In this document: in pieces, positions 13,801 to 16,800 of the stretch
Layout of the letters: the number at the start of each line of letters is the position of its first letter
Position numbering within the stretch: the first letter of the stretch is position 1
Assembly: GCA_947503365.1 (NCBI GenBank)
Contig: CANNDT010000097.1
Location: 1 to 16,800, forward strand
DNA from: CANNDT01 sp945876205
Lineage (GTDB): Bacteria > Acidobacteriota > Vicinamibacteria > Vicinamibacterales > UBA2999
Length of the DNA stretch: 16,800 bases
Reading direction: 5' to 3'
The notes under the pieces: model-generated
What the model saw: the letters and a program-made list of their open reading frames with translations, nothing else
Told to the model about the DNA's origin: nothing
The model's database searches: none
Made by a program: the position numbers and the translations under genes

Positions 13801-15654
13801 ATGAACAGAGTCACGCTATTCACTGGCCTCTCCGCCGCCATGCTGGCACTCGCAGCCACCGAGGCGGTCGCTCAGCAAGCGGCCCGGCACCGCGCGCCGA
13901 TCGACTTTGCCGTTCGTGCCGCCCGCGATGCGGGAGAGCATCCGAGCGTGATCATCCGGTACCGGAAGGGCGCCGCCGAACGGCTGCGCCGCCGTTTTGC
14001 AGCACACGGCGATCTCGTCAGGCAGAATCATCCAGAGATCGATTCGCTGTCAGTTGATCTCCATCCGGAGGACGTCGACGCCGCGACGCTCGATCCCGAC
14101 GTGCTCGGGATCTCAGCCAACGGCTGGGTGTATTCGGATGTCGCCAGGACGACGGCGAGGGCCTCGAAGAAGGCGCCGAGGCCCGCGCCCGCGCCCACGC
14201 CCACGCCCGCGCCCGCGCCGGCTCCGGCGCCGAAGCCGCTCCTCGACACCGCCATGCTCAAGAAGACCCTGGGGCTGAGCACCACCCGCCTCACCGGCGC
14301 CGGCGTCGTGATCGCCGTGATCGATTCGGGCATTGCCGCGACGACAGACCTGCTGGGCCAGGTCATCGCTTCGTACGATTTCACCGCCGGCGGCAAGGCG
14401 GCGGCCGACGACGACGGGTACGGGCACGGCACACACATCGCGGGCACGATCGTCGGCTCGGGGCGCGAGTCCAAGGGCAAGTACGCCGGGCTCGCCAGGG
14501 GCGCGCGGCTGGTCTCGTTGAAGGTACTCGACAGCCATGGGCAGGGCTATACGAGCGACGTGATCGCCGCGATCGACTTCGCCGTGACCCACCGCGCCAG
14601 CTTGGGCATCAACATCATCAACTTGTCGCTCGGGCACCCGATCTGGGAGTCCGCGGCCACCGACCCGCTCGTGCTGGCCGTGGAAAGAGCCTCCGCCGCC
14701 GGCATTGTCGTCGTGGTTTCGGCCGGCAACTACGGGATCAACCCCGCCACGGGGAAGGTGGGGTCCGCTGGGATCACCTCGCCCGCCAACGCCAGATCCG
14801 CGCTCACGGTGGGCGCGGTCATGACGAAGGGCACGATCGATCACGGGGATGACGAGGTGGCGGCATTCAGCTCACGAGGCCCCACGTGGCACGACGGCCT
14901 GGTCAAGCCCGACTTCATCACCGCGGGCGAGAGCATCATCGCGGCGTCGGAGGCCGACTCGGAGTTGTACAAGAACCCGAAGCTGAAAGGGCCGCTCGCA
15001 GGGTATATCTCGCTGAGCGGAACGAGCATGGCCGCCGCCGTGGCCAGCAGCATTGTCGCCCTGATGATCGAGGCGAACCGCCTCGACGAAGGCCCGGGGA
15101 AGCGGCTCACGCCGAATACGGTCAAGGCCCTGCTGCAGTTCTCGGCCCTGCCCGTTCGTGGCAGCGACACCGGAATTCCGACGGTCCTGGAGCAGGGGGC
15201 CGGCAGCCTGAACGCGGGCGGTGCGACGACGCTCGCGCGCGTCATCGAGCCCGCCGCGGCGCCGGGCGCCGGATGGATGGAACTCCAGGTGTCGCCATCC
15301 ACGGTCATCGCGGGCGTCACCTATCCATGGGCGCTGCAAATCGTCTGGGGCGATCAGATCGTCTGGGGTGACTCCCTCATGAGCAGCAACCAGGCGGCAT
15401 GGGCCCAGCAGATCGTGTGGGGCGATCAGATCGTCTGGGGAGACACCCTGCTGTTCGAGAAGAACGTGGTGGCCTCTTCCTTCAGTCTCTGGAACTCGGT
15501 CGTCGTGTGGGGCTCGAACCTTGTCACGTCGGTCGGCCAGCAGATCGTGTGGGGCGATCTGAGCGGCCAGCAGATCGTCTGGGGCGACCAGATCGTCTGG
15601 GGTGACTCCGACGACCAGATCGTCTGGGGCGATTCGCTCGTGTTCACGCAATAA
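13801..15654 (+). CDS. Secreted subtilisin-like serine protease (S8) with QIVWGD repeat tail
   Basis: From ATG 13801 the protein has 617 residues. This start gives a standard signal peptide (MNRVTLFTGLSAAMLALAAT, cleavage near AVAQQ); an upstream in-frame start at 13774 would add nine polar residues. A propeptide of the I9 type fits about residues 45-115. A Pro/Ala/Thr linker covers about 127-146. The catalytic domain carries Asp175 (AVIDSGIA), His209 (GYGHGTHIAG), oxyanion Asn310 (VVVSAGNYG) and Ser409 (LSGTSMAAA), so it should be active. After about residue 512 comes a tail of eight QIVWGD hexapeptides plus degenerate copies, ending VFTQ. The tail may fold as a stacked repeat or act in surface attachment. 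Such VWGD-tailed S8 proteases are a trait I associate with Acidobacteriota. Confidence 0.9.
   Translation: MNRVTLFTGLSAAMLALAATEAVAQQAARHRAPIDFAVRAARDAGEHPSVIIRYRKGAAERLRRRFAAHGDLVRQNHPEIDSLSVDLHPEDVDAATLDPDVLGISANGWVYSDVARTTARASKKAPRPAPAPTPTPAPAPAPAPKPLLDTAMLKKTLGLSTTRLTGAGVVIAVIDSGIAATTDLLGQVIASYDFTAGGKAAADDDGYGHGTHIAGTIVGSGRESKGKYAGLARGARLVSLKVLDSHGQGYTSDVIAAIDFAVTHRASLGINIINLSLGHPIWESAATDPLVLAVERASAAGIVVVVSAGNYGINPATGKVGSAGITSPANARSALTVGAVMTKGTIDHGDDEVAAFSSRGPTWHDGLVKPDFITAGESIIAASEADSELYKNPKLKGPLAGYISLSGTSMAAAVASSIVALMIEANRLDEGPGKRLTPNTVKALLQFSALPVRGSDTGIPTVLEQGAGSLNAGGATTLARVIEPAAAPGAGWMELQVSPSTVIAGVTYPWALQIVWGDQIVWGDSLMSSNQAAWAQQIVWGDQIVWGDTLLFEKNVVASSFSLWNSVVVWGSNLVTSVGQQIVWGDLSGQQIVWGDQIVWGDSDDQIVWGDSLVFTQ
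15337..15642 (+). repeat. QIVWGD-encoding tandem repeats in the protease gene
   Basis: Units of 18 bp, such as CAGATCGTCTGGGGCGAT, occur eight times in groups of two, two, one, two and one, separated by short unique spacers. One variant encodes VVVWGS. Codon wobble between units (GTC/GTG, GAT/GAC) shows the amino-acid repeat is kept while DNA diverges, although recent duplications are also visible. Confidence 0.9.
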
Positions 15655-15751
15655 GCTCGACCCTGGGCCCAGAAATTCTGCCGTACTATTGGGACTGTCC
15701 GCATTGACATCGTCAGCGAAGCGGGCGCCTATTCGCGGCGAAGGGGAGACT

Positions 15752-15934
15752 CGTGGTGACGCCGTGTTTCGCAAACGCCTGCACCCACGCCCGTGCGTGA
15801 GCGTCATTGCTGTCGACCAGCGTGCCGTCGACGTCGAGCAGCACGGCTGTTACGGTGTGTGAACCCATCCCGAGTGCTCGCAGCACAGTCCGCGCCATCC
15901 GACTGAGCCGCCCTCGTCCTCCTGCTCCGCGCAT
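15752..15934 (-). pseudogene. HAD-family phosphatase, N-terminal fragment
   Basis: The minus-strand frame reads HTVTAVLLDVDGTLVDSNDAHARAWVQAF and then KHGVTT before homology is lost at about 15752 and the frame ends soon after (stop at 15713-15715). The DVDGTLVDSN motif is HAD motif I (nucleophile Asp and the general acid Asp two residues on), so the fold family is clear. The cap and motifs II-IV are absent; a full enzyme would be about 220 residues. Possible starts are ATG 15868 and ATG 15934; the latter abuts the second 44-bp repeat. It is a remnant with no expected activity. Confidence 0.75.
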
Positions 15935-15978
15935 AACGGCACTTCCGTTAGCTCGGGAGGCCTCTAATATTTCCTATC
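15935..15978. repeat. 44-bp direct repeat, copy 2
   Basis: It is identical to 12754-12797 except for one base (G for A at the 17th position). It lies between the HAD fragment start and the hairpin element at 15980-16060. Read on the minus strand, both copies sit just before a broken gene fragment (the IS3-type transposase tail and the HAD start). Confidence 0.9.
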
Positions 15979-15979
15979 G

Positions 15980-16060
15980 TCTAACGTGGAACGAACTGAC
16001 GGTCGTCGTCCGTTGTTTCAAAGTGAAGACAACGACCGTCAGTTCCGCTTTGTCGGCTTA
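15980..16060. repeat. Hairpin element with 14-bp arms, flanked by CCTATCG (MITE-like)
   Basis: GAACTGACGGTCGT (15993-16006) and ACGACCGTCAGTTC (16032-16045) are perfect inverted arms with a 25-base loop that can pair further (CGTTGT with ACAACG, TTCA with TGAA). The 7-bp word CCTATCG occurs on both sides, at 15973-15979 and 16061-16067, as expected for a target-site duplication. The first copy overlaps the end of the 44-bp repeat. It may be a small non-autonomous element or a strong terminator for the minus-strand gene ending at 16076; no U-run was seen. Confidence 0.55.
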
Positions 16061-16075
16061 CCTATCGCCCCTGTC

Positions 16076-16800
16076 CTAGAAGCCGAGCGCCGCCTGAATC
16101 TGCTGCGCCGCGGCGATGATCTCCGCGGCCTGGGCCGCCGTCACTTTCTTTTCGGCCTGGGCCGCTACCTCGTTGATCAAGGCCTGCAATTGGGCAGCCG
16201 CGACCGCTGGTTTGCCGGCCGCGAGCGACGCCTGGGCAGACTGCACCTTGGTAGCAAAGCTACTACCCGAACCGACGCCAGTGACCACAGTCAGCAGACT
16301 ATTCACCTGTCCCGCCGCGCTGTTCACCGTGATGGTGAACGACGCTAATGCGACGTTGGTGGCCGCATCGCTGGCCGTGCAACTCACAGTCGTCGTGCCG
16401 ACGCCAAAGGTCGATCCGGACAAGGGCGAGCAGCCCTGCGTCACGACCCCGACCGCATCGGTGGCCGTTGGCGCCGTGTAGGTCACGACAGCACCCGCCG
16501 GCATCGTCGCGTTCACCGTCATGTTCGCCGGCACGTTCAACGTCGGCGGCGTCGTGTCGACCTGAACCGTGTACGTCTTGCTAGCGGTGTTGCCGGCGAT
16601 ATCCCTGCAACTCGCCGACAGCGTGATCGCGCCCTGGCCCGACGAGACGCTGCTCGTGGTGCAGCTGGCGGCGTCGATGCCCGAGCCGCCCACGTTGTCG
16701 GCCCAGTTCCAGGTCACGGTCACGTCGCTGTTGTTCCAGCCGGCGTCGTTGGCGGCGGGCGACTGGGTCGGGCTCGCCGTCGACAGCGTCGTGTCGACCT
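16076..16800 (-). CDS. Secreted HYR/Ig-like repeat protein with FIMAH-like C-terminal domain, 3' part
   Basis: The frame is open to the right edge of the window, so about 240 C-terminal residues are seen and the start is missing. From the N-side it has an Ig-like repeat with Cys pairs (WNNSDVTVTWNWADN, then SASCRDIAGNTASKTYTVQVDTTPP). A hyalin-type HYR repeat follows, with TPPTLNVPANMTVNAT, VSCTASDAATN and ASFTITV. A helical Ala/Gln-rich C-terminus (FATKVQSAQASLAAGK, then ALINEVAAQAEKK, then AAEIIAAAQQIQAAL) resembles the FIMAH module that ends many secreted repeat proteins. It is probably exported and involved in surface or carbohydrate contact; the catalytic or binding part, if any, lies outside the window. 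Low-complexity composition limits precise family assignment. Confidence 0.75.
   Translation of the reverse strand, partial: VDTTLSTASPTQSPAANDAGWNNSDVTVTWNWADNVGGSGIDAASCTTSSVSSGQGAITLSASCRDIAGNTASKTYTVQVDTTPPTLNVPANMTVNATMPAGAVVTYTAPTATDAVGVVTQGCSPLSGSTFGVGTTTVSCTASDAATNVALASFTITVNSAAGQVNSLLTVVTGVGSGSSFATKVQSAQASLAAGKPAVAAAQLQALINEVAAQAEKKVTAAQAAEIIAAAQQIQAALGF

Noticed and set aside
15935..16067. Integron attC site (GTCTAAC near the hairpin at 15979-15985 fits the RYYYAAC core)
   Set aside because: The matching GTTRRRY core on the other side of the hairpin is missing and no integrase is in the window.

Overview
The window is GC-rich DNA with tightly packed genes. The mix points to a soil-type bacterium, probably Acidobacteriota and possibly Vicinamibacteria: a secreted S8 protease ending in VWGD repeats, an ORF6N protein, a secreted HYR-type repeat protein, and CACGAAG-type and CCGAGCTA-type intergenic repeats. 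The taxonomic call is an inference from gene style. No rRNA, tRNA or CRISPR was seen.

Left part (2-5847): the C-terminus of a PanB-like (ketopantoate hydroxymethyltransferase family) protein runs convergent to a 4,5-dihydroxyphthalate decarboxylase-like protein. That gene is divergent, with a gap of only 34 bp, from a three-gene operon: an orphan EutA-like reactivase with His/Asp-rich ends, a fused double permease and an ATPase of the Fbp/Pot ABC-importer type.

Middle part (5834-11903): an antiparallel ORF6N gene interrupts the block. A second + strand operon follows: a beta-hydroxyacid dehydrogenase, three successive cupin genes (four cupin domains, all carrying HQHFN), and two paralogous periplasmic binding proteins. 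The binding proteins lack their own permease and probably feed the importer upstream. Together the genes look like an uptake-and-conversion system for a small organic acid, possibly aromatic. I do not recognise it as a described pathway.

Right part (11918-16800): a decayed zone. It holds a 5'-truncated NMT1/SsuA-like binding protein fused at its broken end to the tail of an IS3-type transposase, a frameshifted secreted propeller-like gene, an intact S8 protease, a HAD phosphatase fragment, a hairpin element with possible target duplications, and the C-terminal part of an HYR/FIMAH-like secreted protein. Two nearly identical 44-bp direct repeats (12754-12797 and 15935-15978) bracket the 3.1 kb holding the propeller gene, protease and HAD fragment.

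The most interesting signals are the EutA/ABC/cupin cluster, a signal peptide apparently encoded by an intergenic repeat (10848-10980), the start codon of the permease in the loop of an inverted repeat, the QIVWGD tandem repeats, and the 44-bp direct repeats.
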